Source: Apostichopus japonicus
Taxonomy: Eukaryota > Echinodermata > Holothuroidea > Aspidochirotida > Stichopodidae
Reading direction: 5' to 3'
Length of the DNA stretch: 64,000 bases
Assembly: GCF_037975245.1 (NCBI RefSeq)
Contig: NC_092562.1
Coordinates: 19,190,054 to 19,254,053 of the forward strand
Shown here: piece after piece, positions 37,701-52,700 of the stretch
Position numbering within the stretch: the first letter of the stretch is position 1
Layout of the letters: every line of letters starts with the position of its first letter
Made by a program: the position numbers and the translations under genes
Notes under the pieces: generated by a model
The model's input: the letters and a program-made list of their open reading frames with translations, nothing else
Databases searched by the model: none
What the model was told of the DNA's origin: nothing

Positions 37701-40700
37701 CAGAGTCACACGAACGAGAGCCTCTACAATCTGAGGCGTAAAGTCGCCCAGAAAATGGGAACGACTTGTGAAAACATCCACATGTCAGCAGGTGACAGAA
37801 TTGTGAGTGATGCCAATCCTTCTAGAAATCATTTCATTAATAAAACCCTGCAGTCTACCACAGCATGAGGCACTACTTAAAACAAGTTGACATTAAGTGC
37901 CGATAAGAATTATACCACAACTTGAAGATAATGGAATGATGATATTCTTTAGGCAAACAGATTAAGGTTGGCAAGTTTGCCAGAATTTCATCAATTACTG
38001 ATAAGCTGGGAATTAACAGAAACAAACTATGACCCCATATTAATCTCACCCCATAGAGATGGCAAGGTATTACCACCTCATCACACCCCCCCCCCACCCC
38101 CATCCTTTTCCCTCATTTCTTTTCCCACTACATCGCCTCATTTATTAGTCTTCCGTAAACACTCCAATTTGAAACCCCCTTTTCGATTGCTAACCATATT
38201 TTCGTACAGAGATTTAAATGAGTGTAATGTTTTCATTTTGTACCAGCTCTTACTCACTAAAAACAACAAGTTGATCAGAGAACTGGAATTGGAGGAAGGC
38301 CAAATCATCAATGTGAAGACGTTAGGCAGTGGATCTAGATCTGAAGATGTAAGTCACGCCACATACACAGCTATATTTGCTAAGTTATATCGTTTACAAA
38401 AAATGAAGCGATTTGATTGCTATATATTTATAAAATATATATATTTTAATAATCTGCTCAAAAGTTATGCTTCCCTCAGAGTACCCTGAGTATCCAAGAT
38501 TCTTGAATTTTGACCAGCTTAACATTCTTTCTTTCTCTCACAGGGTGGAGGAAGTTGTAGTAAACTAAGTCCTGTCACAGAATTGGAGAGGATGCTACCA
38601 GGGGTAGTCATGGCAACTGGAGGCCAAGTCTTTGAACTCCTCTATCAAGTGGCAGAGTGGGATGAGCCAAAGTAAGTCGTTGAGACAAAACCTTTGTTAG
38701 CCTCACTTTATTTCCGTTTACAAACGGAGAACGCTGTTCAAGTAGATAATCGCAAAATAATTTTTGTATTTCCGTGGCTATGTTGGTGTCTGTGCATAAT
38801 TTGATTTGGATCTCATTCAGCTTTGGGAAAAGTCATGCTGAGAAAACATTTTTTTTTTTTTTTTTTGCTTCAGTTTAATTTAGGTCAAAGAAAAGATGAT
38901 AATGATAGTATCTATAGAGAACACATCCTGTATTTCAAGTGTGAAAATTTGCAGTGTTTTTAACATTTGAGGCAAGACAATACCATATTTTTACTATTCT
39001 TTTAATTTTTATTTTGGGGGGTTGGGGCATGAAATATTAAAGGGTAGATTTCTACCCTGATATTTTGTCGCCAATAAAATATTTTGGGAGTCAACAAAAA
39101 ACACTAATATCAGTTATTTCATGTGGTGTCATGTGATAGGAAATTGGGAATCTAATTCTGAATCTTTACTATGTGTTTATTGTGAAATACAATGGGATTC
39201 ATGTTCTCCAAAATCCTTGATTTAAACAAGAGAGTGGGCTTTACAAATGAACTTTAACACAGTATATAACAACAACCAAATAACAATCTCTGAAACCTGC
39301 TTACTATAAAGCCTTTTAACAAGTTTTCACATCAAGTCATGATGTAGAATTTCAAGAATTTTCTAAAACAATGTGAGTGGGTATCTGACAATGTTTAAGT
39401 TGGCATAATGGCAACACTAACCCCAACCCTTTACCTTCTACCAACAGTGGCTCATTAACATATTAGGTTAACAGAGGGTATTTTATTACAGTCTTTTCTT
39501 CCAAGTTTGTTTACATGTTAATATATCATAAAATTATGGTAACAACTCTGTGTGCACTTTGAGTCAACTTTTTAACCCCCTTTTTTTCCCCCTCTTGCCT
39601 CTAACTTTCTGTCTTTTCAGGATAACGGAAAGAGTGAGAAGCCTCCTCATGTTGATACCAACTGATCCGTCAATTCAAGAAACGCTGGATTCCATAAATC
39701 GGACAGAGAAGGATGACAAAATGGGGAAGACGATAATGCCGCAGGAAGACCCCGATCAGGAAGACAACAAAGCCACTCTCGAAGGTCTCTTTGTGACCAG
39801 CTCGTCGGGAATGTCGGCCTTTAGGCTACTCTATAACCTAGAGGTGAGAACAAGCTCTATTTAATCAAAGTCAATTCAACAATTCAATCTTTTTATTTCA
39901 CTCAATTGCAAGATAACAAAGAGATAAAACTATATAATAGTGAGGGAGACAAAAAAAATCCAGGTTTGACAAATAGATATAAATAAATATAAAATAAGTA
40001 TGTTATAATTAAATATATATCTACATAAGATGCAGCTCCTGCAATTTATGACTAATTGATTGAGGAAACTACTAAGAAAGGTGGAGAAAGATCCTTGTAG
40101 AAGAAACACAAAATTTTACAGCACCTTGTTAAGTTAACAACTTCAGCCACTGGAATACTCCTTTAAATGGATCATTATACTTTAAGAGCACTTCAGAGGG
40201 GGACAGTATAAGAAAGAAAAAGGAAGCACTTCGGATGGCGTTATTTATAAGCAATAGAAATATATTATTGTGTGGTGTGCATCCCCTTTATAGGTTCTAA
40301 GTAGCAGGCTGATGCCCTCCATACATGATGATGCAGTCACACAGTCCAGCGCTCAGAGCTTCAGGGAGATATTCCTCTCGGCCGGTGGCTTGAGTTTGGT
40401 GACAAGTGTGCTTCAGAAAGATACGATACCTCACGACGTTGACCTTGAAACCAGGAGAGGCTGTTATTCCATCGCCCTGCAGTTAGCAAGGTATGAGAAA
40501 AATCTTGTATAAATGGATGCGATATGCTGTATTCGCAGGGGTGGCCTGGGTCTTAAATTACCTGTCGGCTAAATCAAAGAATGGGTGGCACTGGGACCTT
40601 GAAACATGCTGTGTATTTATGACCTTGGAGAAAACTAGCATCTTCCATGACACTGTAACTTGACAGCGGTGCGGTACTCTGGCACCTCATACCTGGCATT

Positions 40701-43700
40701 GCACCGGTTCTGAGCCAGTCAGCTGGTAGTTCATTGTACCTCTGACTGAAGTGTAAGGAAAAGGAAGTTTTTGGACATAGTATGGTGATTGGTAGGAAGG
40801 GGGGGTGGGAGGAGAACACATAGTGAGAGAAAAACACATCTAGCAAGGCCTGTAGTTTGATTTTCACCCACTGTTGTGACTAGTTTACTCCACTCCCTAC
40901 ACAACTGCTTGAAATGAAATTCATTTGTGCCTTGTTCAAGAAACTAGAAAATTTGGTGCATATAACATACAAGAGAAGAGAAGAGTGATAACAATCAATA
41001 ATAAGGGTTGTAAGTTAGGTAACACACCCTCTTTCGCTTCACCTCCCCCCCCAAGTTAGCTAACACACCCTCTCTCCCTTCACCTCCCCCCCCATGCCAC
41101 CCTTTTTCCCTATCCTTTGGTGATTGTGAATTTTGATTAAGATAATTTGTTAAGGTTTTCTGTTTTCTTATGTTTATTTCATTTTCACAGATTCTTACTC
41201 TGTGGACAGACTACAACAGCCCTAATGGAGAGTGACCTGTCCGGTAACGACTCTGTCTTTGATGGATCGTTGGACAGCTCTCTCAACCTCTCATCCAGCT
41301 ATAGTTCCTCCCCGAGAAAGATCAGCATCGTAGAGAGGATGTCGAGCGTGGAAGCCAGCGGGGACACGGCTAGTAAAGAAGGCACCACGAGGGCCAGATA
41401 TGTCATCCAAGTAAGCGCCATATAGATCTGATTGATTAAACCAATAATAATAATATTCAGGATTTATCCACCGATAACCGTGCTCAAGAGGCATCACAAT
41501 GTTACCCTGGACAACGATAACCTGTCAAACATAGATACAATCTCTCCACATGGCAGCAGCTAAACAGAGCCCAATTTACAGATTATCTCACAGGTCCACA
41601 CTTATACACCTGGGTGAAGAGAGGCAATGGAGATAAAGTGCCTTGCCCATGGACAAAAAGTTATGATCTGGCCAGGACTCGAACCTGCAAGTCCACTGCC
41701 TTAACCACTTGACCACAATCCTCTCATAGTAAGCATAGCAAGCAATAAAAAAAAATGACCTAGTTGATGTCATGGTGTTGTGTTGCTTTGTGACAAGTGC
41801 AAAGGGAAAAAATTCTGCTAGAAATAAAGTTTAACTCTGTTGAATGTACTAGAAGGCATTGAGAGTAAACACTTTTGAAGGCAATCCATCCAAGGGGTGC
41901 AGAATTACTTTTGAGTCCTGACCAGATCATTAAGTTGTGTCCTTGGGCGAGGGCGGTTAGTCTCTATGACCTCTCTTTGCCAAGGTGTGTAATTGGTGAT
42001 CTGTGAGTTATACTTGTAAATGTAGTTTTTGTGGGGTGGATTGTTGCTGCATTCTATGGGATGCATAGATGTAGCGCAGTGTAGTGCTCTTGCTTGGATT
42101 GTACACGTTTGGGTGTGTGGATGAGACAAGTTACCAATGACTAAAGGTTAACTGTTGTGTAAAGTTGTGTAGGAAGGCCCTTGGTCATGAAACAAGACTT
42201 TAGACCAATGAGATGAGAGTCTGGTTTTAAAGGAAATTCTTTAAAAAATAAAATATAATACAACACTCCAATAGAGAAGCATGCATAAACTGAATTCCTG
42301 TAGTAATCAGAAAGTAAGCTATTTTCAGTTCCTTATTACATACCCACCAGGATAAGTCGAGACATATCTTAGGTTTAACACGTTACCTTTCCATGGTGTG
42401 TCTTTTCTTTTACCTCCCCACTGTCACTATTATGTTAAACAGACGATGAACCATAATGAATTCACTGCCATGGTGTCGTGTCTGATGAAGGTGGCTTGGT
42501 CAGCCGCAGCGGGTCAGCTGAAACTGGCCAGCACAAACCAACCAATCAAGGAAGGAGCAGGGATAATAGGAGGGAACATCACCGGTCATGGGCGTAGTAG
42601 ACACAGTAGCACTGGTTGGTTCTGTTCATTTATTAGTTATAACTAATCCGCTTCTGACTCTTCAGCAATTGGCAAGGCATTAAATGTCTTATAAACACCA
42701 AAGTAGTTGCCATCAGGTTTTTTAAAAAATTTTTAAAGTCAATTTTTGAGTCGATTTTGATATTTTTGGCTCTCACTTAAATCCTATAACAGCGAAGATC
42801 ACTAGCTTGACTAGCCAAGACAAGTTTATTATTAAGGAAACTGATTCTGTGTGACAAAATGTTGAATCAAATTGATTAATTACTCCACCCCTCATTTGCC
42901 ATTTAATTGGCAGGATAATGCTAGAAGGGTTGTCTTAAGGTAGTTCAATGAAGAATATCTTAGTTTGTGGTAATACTCTGTCGGTTTGGTGAAATTGCAG
43001 ACAAAAACTCTAAAACCTGCTCTAACTTGTCTTAAGGTAGATCAATCTACCTTTTTCTGCTGTGATGTGATCTTTTGTGCATATACATGTTTGCCAGTTT
43101 CATAAGTGAAAAGGTAAAAACAAGTATATTGTGAAAAAAGTTTTCTATTAACTGTTGATTTTCTAGTGTACTATCTTAAGTATCGTTTTTGCATATATTT
43201 TGCCGCAACTTTAGCTACAAACGTAACATAGAATTGATTTAAAACAATGTTAGCAATTTTGACCATATTTTGGGGTGGGGTGGGGGTGGGGTTGGGGAAA
43301 GGATGATGAAGTTTGCTTTTAACACTGATCTTCTTGTTACACTCCTCCCTCCAGTTAACAAATGTATCAGTATATTTTTTAGAAGCTGTGTGCGATTCTT
43401 ACAAGTTTTTAAACATCGTTTTAATGCCTCTGGTATTGATTGCTAAAGTTTGGGTGTCATTTTCAGCACAGTTTGTACTTGGATCTAACTGTTTAGAATT
43501 TCACCAATTGTTTTTTTCTTTCTTGATAATCGTTACAGCTAGCACTACTAGTTCTTCTAGCCAAGACAGTGAGCCTCAGTTTCTTCATGCTGGAGTTTGT
43601 CTGAGGAGCCCTCAGATCTCATCTAAAGATGCTCTGATATCAAGAGAAGCCCTGGAGTTAATGGTTGCCTGCTTGCAACTGAGGCCTCATAATCTAGGTA

Positions 43701-46700
43701 ATTTAATAGGTGATGTTCATGCAGTCATTCAATGAAACAGGAAAGAAAGTCATCAGAGATCCCCAGCCATGCCCTAAATCAACAAAGGAGGGCGCTGTAA
43801 TATCAACCCTATCTAGTTCAGCAAAACTTGACAAGCTGCAGTCTCTGATATTACTGAGAACTCCTTTCAGGAATCTCTAATGGACCCTATTGGCAAAGTA
43901 CCTGCACATCCCTAATTTATACATTGTGTGTCATTATGGTGAGATGCAGTAACCTGTTGCCACAGAGTGAAATTTGAGCCACGGCAGTTGACCACTCTAG
44001 TTAATACTTTTACTGGTACACATGAGAGAAAAAGGTAGGGTCAACCCGGTCTTATATGCAACAACCTCAGAGTATATAAATTAAGATTTGAAGGAAATTT
44101 ATTAGAGTTCCCCCCCCCCTTATTTTGCCCTTTAAAATTTGTTGATGCTGTTGTGACTTCATGTTTTTCTTCCTCACAGGTGCTCTATACACCCTCCCTG
44201 GGGTAGGAGACTTCATCATAGACCTGCTACTCAGCTGTGCCCACTCCGAGGTCAGGTCCACGGCCCTGGAGCAGTTCTTCACTCTGAGTCAGACGGACAT
44301 CAATCCAGAGAAGATTAAGACGCATCACCCCAAGCACTTCTTACTCCAGATGCTGGTCTCCAAACCAGTACCGCTGTGGAATGCACACACCCTGGTCAGA
44401 GGAGTTAATTCAAAGTAAGTTAATTATCAATTAAAAAGACAAATTTGACCCTGACAATGAATCAGAAATAATCATATTTTGAAATGTGTAATTTTTTTTT
44501 TTTTTTACAGTCTGGCTTCTTTGTCTCCTCTCGTCTTTCTTACAAGAATTTCACCTATGAATATGTCATATGTGTGAATATAAAGTGTTCAGAAGTGATT
44601 TGCAATCAAGTTTTTTGAGTCTGTTGAGTTTATCTTTTAAGAAAATTCTCAACTGATGACATATGTGGGTATTGTTGACCTTGTGAAAATGACGAGGTTA
44701 TTTTACTGAGGAATTAGGTATGCTCCTTACCTGGCTATATATTCATCATTGTGTCCTTCATTATTTATGTAGATTTATTAGTGCAAAGGTTAACGAAGTG
44801 GTTAACGAACCAAACCCTTTTAAAGGGAATAACCTTTTTGGGGCCACAGTTTTCAGATTTGTGGTTCTGAGTGATAACCAACTTCGGGTTGACCATCTGA
44901 GGGCAAACAATCTGTAGGTTGTGATCCTGTTGGACTTCAGGATCAATGCTGTTATATTTGTGTAGTGATGAAAGTTGACGTGTTTTTTTATTTTTATTTA
45001 TTTTATGCTGGTCTTTTTTTTTCACAGAGTTTTGGGTCAGTGCTCCCAGTACTTTGATCTCAGATGTAGATTGCTTGAAAGATTATCTGGTAAGTTTTGC
45101 CAAACAAGTCGCCTTTAATACTGATTGATTAAACTATAGATAAAGTTATTTTGCCAGATGAAGAGGGGAGGGGGAGTTATTTTCTCTGTCATTTGACAAA
45201 GTTCAAAGTATTGGTGATCAGATTTTATATCATTTGAAGTGTTAAAAGTGAAATATGTCTGCCTCTAATAATTTTTTAATAATTTTGTTTCTGTTTATGA
45301 AAATTTGATACTTGAATTGCTAACTTGGCAAAAACGAAATATGTGATATTTAGGGATTGACTAATTTTGTTCATGATTGATTTGCTTTGTTTAGTCAAAG
45401 ACCAGAAGTTTCTCAACATCAATCCATCTACTCTTCTGGAAGATGAGCTTGACTGGCTTCAGAGCTTTGAGCCAGGGGATCCTATGGAATCTGGTCTCTC
45501 AGAGGTGGACGATATGATGTTGGCAGGCCACCTCAGGCTGGCCAGGGTACTCCTCAGCTGCAAGGGAATAGACAAAGAGAAAATGGGTGAGTAGCGGAAG
45601 GAAGTACGAGGTGAAGGGAATAAATAATAAAAAGATTATAGCAGGGGTGTCACAAGAGTCTTGGTTCTTATTTGGAAGGGTTTATGGTGGGGGAAAGAAA
45701 GTAAAGCTCAAAATGTTGGTCCGTTAGGGACATAAGTCAGTCACTTTACTGAATTACTACAAACATGACAGATATTCTCCATTTACTTCATTAACACTAT
45801 CCCCTCCCCAGTCCCCCACCCCTCACTCATTCTCCCTCCCTCTCACAGTTCTACTCCTCGGAATTGAAATCAAACCTGGAAAATTTTTTTTTTTTTTTTT
45901 CGAGCCTGGATAGCCAATTAAGTCCGTTCTCATAGTGGAAGTTGTTGATATGCCATGCTAGGTCATCTCAGTTTGTCTGAGTGACAAGACAGAATATGTC
46001 TAATGAATATAAAGTGTGCATCAGCCTTGTATTTCACACAGCATATGTATGAGCACATACTCTTGCACTAGTTACCCAGCACTAGATATGTTTGTTTCAA
46101 ATGTTTTCAGAGTACAATATCAGTTTTAATTCATGAGAGCAAGTTCCTAGGAAAGTCATGTATTAATAAGCCATGAAACCAAAGAGAGAGAGTAGAGTAT
46201 GTACTCACTAGAATTGTGACATCTCGTTGCTCATTATCATGTTTTTCCATTTCATGTAAACTATACAGGGAAGTTACTGATCAATCGTCTATTGAAGGAG
46301 TACATGTACCCCTCATCTCAGCTGATCCTCAAGAGAGGTACAGATCAGTACAAGAGTCAGGACCCTCACACCAATGTTACACCCAAGTAAGCAATTTTCA
46401 ATCAATCTTCTGGGTGACATTCTTTCATGAACACATTCAACTACCAGTGGTGTCACTTAAGTATTGTATTAATATTGTTATTCTATATAAATATTTATAA
46501 TTTATTAAATTATTATGATTCTGAAGTATTTAGACAAACGGATGTGATATGCTGGTCGTTAGCCTCAGTCAACAGTTGATGGCTAAACCAACCTCACCCT
46601 CAGTTGTTATATGCATAACAGGCTAGGCTATGTAAAAGCTGTTTTGTTAATGTGGAAGGTCTAGTGAGCAGAACAGTCTAGGCTATGCAAAATTTGTTGT

Positions 46701-49700
46701 GTTAATGTGGAAGGTCTAGTATGCAGAATAGGCTAGGCTATGCAAAAGCTGTTGTGTTAATGTGGAAGGTCTAGTATACAGAATAGGCTAGGCTATGCAA
46801 ATGCTGTTGTGTTAATGTAGTAGGTCTAATATGGAGAACAGGCTAGGCTTTACAAAAGCTGTTTTGTTAATATGGAAGGTCTAGACTAAGAAGCAGGTTG
46901 GGGTGTCTCATCACAAGTAGATTTTTAATTTCCATTAGATCCTGTGTGTAGGTTTCCCCTATGCATTGTATTCATATTAAACGATGTGTCTTACCCTGTC
47001 ATAAAATAGAGTTTATGAAGGTCTTACAAGTTTAAACTCTCCTTTAACATACGTTAAGTGTAAGTGTAAATAATTTCCAGGATTTTCGAACGAGAGGCGA
47101 GGATAGCAGCATTTGACCTCCTGATCGCTGCAGCAGAGAACAGCAAGGGTAACCTGGAAGGAATCACTTCTATACTACTACAGATGCACCATCACCCTGA
47201 CCATAACATGTCAAAGGAATGGGAGGTATATCACATATGTACAGTCAAATTGATTCATTACCATGGCAACTTTAACATGTCAAAGAATGGGGATGTATAT
47301 AACATATGTACAGTCATATATTAAATACCATGATTTAATGTTTGAAAATGTCAAAATAATGGGAGGTATATCATGTATGTTGAGCCATATATGAAATAAC
47401 TGTGATAGAAACTGTAACATGTCGAAGGAATGGGAGGTATATAATACATGTACAGTCATAGATATTCATCACCATGGAAACTGTACCAAGTCAAAGTAAT
47501 GGGAGATGTATCACATATGTACAGTCGTGTTTATTTCATTACCACAGAAACTTTGTAGGAATTTTCACTTTTTGAGATATTTTAAATGTGACATAAAACC
47601 ATTATGAGAAATAACAAGTCATAACCTTCAGCTGATTATGGGAAAAATACTAAATTACAATGAAATTGTTTCCTTGTTTTGTGGAAATCCTCCAACTGAT
47701 TAGATATAATCATGAATATTCAGTGTTTTTTAGACACCTAGGTGCATCCTTTACAAACAGAGATCATGATGATGGTAACTTGATATTTTCTGTTCATCAG
47801 TATCTGCCACCTGTGGAGGGTAGACTATGCCGCTATGTGGGGATAAAGAATGGCGGCGCTACCTGCTACATGAACTCTGTGCTACAACAGCTCTACATGA
47901 CACCAGGTGTCAGGGAGGTAAGATATCTTCCTTCTACGGTGTATGGATTGACATAATACGTTACCAGTGGGTATACCGAGATATAATATACTTAGACAAA
48001 TTTTTACTGGTTAATTGAGTCATGTATTAAACATACCGGTACTGTGGCCGAGTGGATAAATGCGGTGGCATTTGAAGCAATGAGGCTTAGCAATCGGGAG
48101 GTTCGAGGTTCGATTCCCGGCCAGGGTCATAGTAAGGTGGGTTTTTCATCCAAGAGCAATCTACTGTTTTCTCATCTGAAATGACTTTCTAAATTGAAAA
48201 GATTCCAAATTTGAGTTAAAATGTTGAATTGGAAGCCACGCGACGTGTAAGTTGTAATCCATAAGCCCTTGCAGGCTTCTCCCACATTTGTGGTCGCTTA
48301 AGCGTCGTAAAAATCACTGCTGACTATGTATGGATCCGCTTCTGTTCCTCTTTCTGTCTTCTTATTTCTTTTCATCCTTTAATTTATTCCTCAGGGTATC
48401 TTGTCAGCAAATGTCTCCAGCCACAATACAGATAACGTCTTCTACCAGATGCAGATGCTGCTAGGCCATCTGTGGGAGTCAAAACTACAGTACTTCGAAC
48501 CCGACCAGTTTTGGAGGGTCTTTAAATTCTGGGGGGAGCCAGTCAACATCAGGGAACAGCAGGATGCCTTTGATTTCTTCACGATATTGATCGATCAAAT
48601 CGATGGCTTCCTCAAGGTAAACTTAGACCCCCACATCCACCAACCCCCCCTCTCCCCAATTGGAATACAACCTCATAGTCTGTGAATGACTGTATGTATG
48701 TAATGGTTCTGCACCTAGTTTATGTAGTTGATAGCCCTTCATTGAGAAGAAGGGAAGTCCTCTTGATTTTACTTTACTATTATCATTTGTAAGAAACTGT
48801 TTTAAAATTTGTCTTTAACAATGGTTGTTCCCAGAATGTAGAGAACTTTGCAGACATACAATACCTTTAGCCCACATACAAAGTAGATCCAGAAAGGAAA
48901 ATAATTGGATTGTCCCACAAATAAGAGACAGGTGCAACTTGTTAATTGTCTTTAATCTGTGGATGAGCTAGAAACCAAAATTATAAAATGATCTAAGTTA
49001 CACCATCCGCAAGAAGTTTTATAAACGTTTTATTTTATTCTTTTTCTTTTTTTTTTTCAGGAAAAGAAGCAAAAGGAAGTATTCCGACCCAAATTCCAGG
49101 GTGTCTTTCTGAACCAAATGATCTGCCATGGTTGTCCACACAGGTAAATTATCTCTTTTGCTTTTTTTTTTTGTTTCTTGACGGGAGGGAGAACAATATG
49201 ATGCTTTCCTTTGCATGGATATCTTACATATTCACACTCACTCTAGAGTTCTGACAAGATTCAGTAGCGAGTCCCCTGGGGTTCAGGATAAAGGTTAAAA
49301 GGGCCCAGCAAGTTAGTGATTCATGTTCAGTGTTTGGAATGGTTATATGGAATTGTTTTGCAAGACAACTATTCACACTGTAGAGCAGACCATCCATAGA
49401 ATCAAGGTAGTCGTCCAACGTTATGCAAATATTTTGAGACGTTTCCCTTTCTTCATTTTTCTATTTTCTTCTTTTTTGGACTTTCACAGGAAGGAACGGG
49501 AGGAAGAATTTTTTGCTCTCAATCTGGGGATAAAAAGTGAGAGTTTGGAGGCATCTCTGGAGCAGTTTATTCAGGGAGAGATGCTGGAAGGAGAGAATGC
49601 ATATTTGTGTGAGGACTGTAATGAAAAGGTAAAAAAAACAAAAAAACAGATCTCAAAATATGTCACAGGATGATCAACCTCCATTTTATTTTCTTTAATT

Positions 49701-52700
49701 GTTCTTTATTCATTTGCCAGGTTGAGGGATGGGGTTGAATCAGGTTGAGGGATGGGGTTGAATCAGGTTGAGGGATGGGGTTAAATCAGGTTGAGGGTTG
49801 GGGTTGAATCAGGTTGAGGGATGGAGTTGAATCAGGTTGAGAGATGGGTTTGAATCAGGTTGAGGGATGGGGTTGAATCAGGTTGAGGGATGGGGTTGAT
49901 TCAGGTTGAGGGATGGGGTTAAATCAGGTTGAGGGATGGGGTTGGTTCAGGTTGAGGGATGGGGTTGACTCAGGTTGAAGGATGGGGTTGAATCAGGTTC
50001 AGGGGTGGGGTTGAATCAGGTCCAGGGATGGGTTGAATCAGGTTCAGGAATGGGTTGAATCAGGTTCAGGGATGGGGTTGAAGTGAGGATGCCAAATGGA
50101 AAGATACCAAAGTGTATTAAGAATAAATAATTCTAAAGTGAGATATACATAATAGCATAAAGTCACTAACTATGGAGTGCTTTGCATGTACCTCAAGTAT
50201 GCCAGATTATTTTCTTGGCCTTTACGTGAAGATTGTAGTGGAACGGTTGCAGACGACAATGCTTGATATTTGAAATTTATTCTCAACATATCAGTTAGTG
50301 TTAGTCTATAACAGTGTGACACATCCTCTGTGGTTTGTTAATATACAATGTCATGATTGTTTGTGAATCATTTTTAATTCCATTTTAATACCTGATGTGT
50401 GTGCTTTGTACTAGCATTTAGGTTACACATTCTTACACACTTTCATACTTAGCATTCCATTTTATATTGCACAGGGATCGGTAGGTCTGGGTCCAAATAT
50501 TTGGTTAAACCATTCAATTGTTATTTCGTCTTTTTCTTTGCTGCAGAGAAACACCATCAAGAGGACTTGTATCAAGACACTGCCCCCTGTATTGGTAATT
50601 CAGCTGAAGAGATTCGGTTACGACTGGGAGGCAGGACGAGCCCTCAAATTTGATGACTATTTTAAGGTTTGAATTTTAGTCAGCTGATTTCAAGCTGTAG
50701 TATTACATGAAGGGGAACAGTGTATGATAAACAATGCCTTGTGTTTCTCTGTAAAAATAACAATGGAATGGTGTGTATTTCTTACCACTTAGTTGTATGC
50801 TAAACAATTCCTTGTGCGTGGACCATTTGGTGTCTGTAATCACATACCGTTCTTGAAAATCGATAAAAGAAAAAAATCAGTAATGCATGTAATACCCATC
50901 ATATATAGTCAAAGAACATTTAATCAATGCTCCATACAATAGTGTTATATGGTGGATACCTGAGTCTAAATCTAAATTTTGTAAGCTGGTAATTGATATG
51001 TCCAACACGAGGGGCTAAAACTCAAGCATATATATTTTTTGTTTGTAGTTTCCATGGGTGATAGATATGGAACCATATACCAGCAAGGGTATCAAGAGAC
51101 GAGAGCAAGAGGCCACCCGCCAAGAGGAGCAAGAAGACGAGGGTGCGGACAAGAAAAACGTTTCCACTCAGAGCACGGAGGACCTCTACCAACTGGTCGG
51201 TATCGTAGTCCACAGTGGTCAGGCCAATGCTGGTCATTACTACTCATTTATCAGAGACAGATGGTAAGAATCATTCACCTTTTGATCAGTGAGATGGGGT
51301 TTTATTTAATGTGTAACATCTCCTGCACACCACACATACAATGAGAATAACATATTGGCTGGTTAATTGTATGAGAGCCGATAGGGATGTGTCATTCATT
51401 GAAAAGAGATTCTTACAAATAATCAGCAGTTAGCCTAGGCCTATGACATTCTCATAGCAGATCCAGGTAGGACTAGCTTAATGTGCGGCCTGTTGCTAGG
51501 GCGGCGTCAAGGAGACTTCATCCCTGGGGCCAGGGTAAATTAGAGTCCTTGGGAGAAAAGGGGGTAAGGAATGTATCCTCACGGTCATAATATACTGAAG
51601 GGAACGTGAAGACTTCAAAAAGGGGACTCAGTGAAATCTATTTGCTGCTAATTATACTGAAGCAAATATCATTCTTCACATGTAGAAATTTCATTGGACA
51701 AATATTTTGTCATCCCTTCTTTCTTGGTTTATGATATATCTCTTCACAGGAGTAAATCAGCAAATGGGAAACCCAAGTGGTATAAGTTCAATGATACCAT
51801 CGTGGACGAATTTGAGATGGGAGACGCGGCCGTTGAGGCCGAGTGTTTCGGCGGAAGCTACAAACCAAAATCATATAGCAGCACAAGCAGTAAGTTAAAG
51901 TAGTCTGTCGTAAGGGATGGAAGCCCCAGGGATCCATCAGTCATCTCCCAATGATGGTAGGGAGGGGGGGAGGGGGACACTTACATTTAAACGTAAGACC
52001 CCCTCCCTCAGATAAATGGGAGTGATTTTCTCAATTTTAATGTGATAAGTAACTTATTTGTGAGTTCAAGTTAACTGTATTATGAAACCTCAAAGCTGTA
52101 GCATGGATGTTAGAATGTCTGGATTCGATTTGTCTGGCTCTGAATTGGCGCAATACATACTTTGTTTAACCCATGCATATAGAGCGAAAGGCCAAACCAA
52201 GGATGGAAAATTGGTCATTGTGATTAAAAGGTCTAGAACATTGAATAGCTGAGAGCAATTGTTTACCAACATTTCATGATGTCATCTAAAATGTCTAGTT
52301 AGATCACCTTTGTCCTCATTCCCCTCCTCATTCTCCTCATTATTCTGCTAATCCAAAAGGAAAATGAAAGAGAGATTAAAGGAACTGCTTATCCACAATC
52401 CTAGCAGGATCTTCTTCAAAGGCAAACTTCTTCAACTGTTCTCCACGGTAGATCCTGCAAGAAATGTCAGGCGGTCTAACTTTTATGTATTTACCAGAAA
52501 ACTAAACTGTCGGTTTTAAAAAATGAAATGGATTTTTTTTCAATATTGACAACCTGTCCGATTATTAAATATAACAAAGAGTTTTAGCCCATCAACTGTT
52601 AGGATAAAAGAGTGAAAGAAAAGTTGAAAATTGTATCTGTGGTCAGAGGTATACTAGTGGTTTCTATGATTTCATAATATATTTCATTTTTACTCTTTTC

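Noticed and set aside
37968-38489. 173-codon plus ORF
   Set aside because: Mostly intron sequence that runs through USP24 exon 21; only 38247-38348 is conserved.
48036-48126. Functional tRNA-Ser or tRNA-Leu gene
   Set aside because: A and B boxes are good, but the acceptor and anticodon stems do not pair and a SINE body follows.
49718-50081. CRISPR-like array
   Set aside because: Units are contiguous without unique spacers, in a eukaryotic intron; it is a minisatellite.
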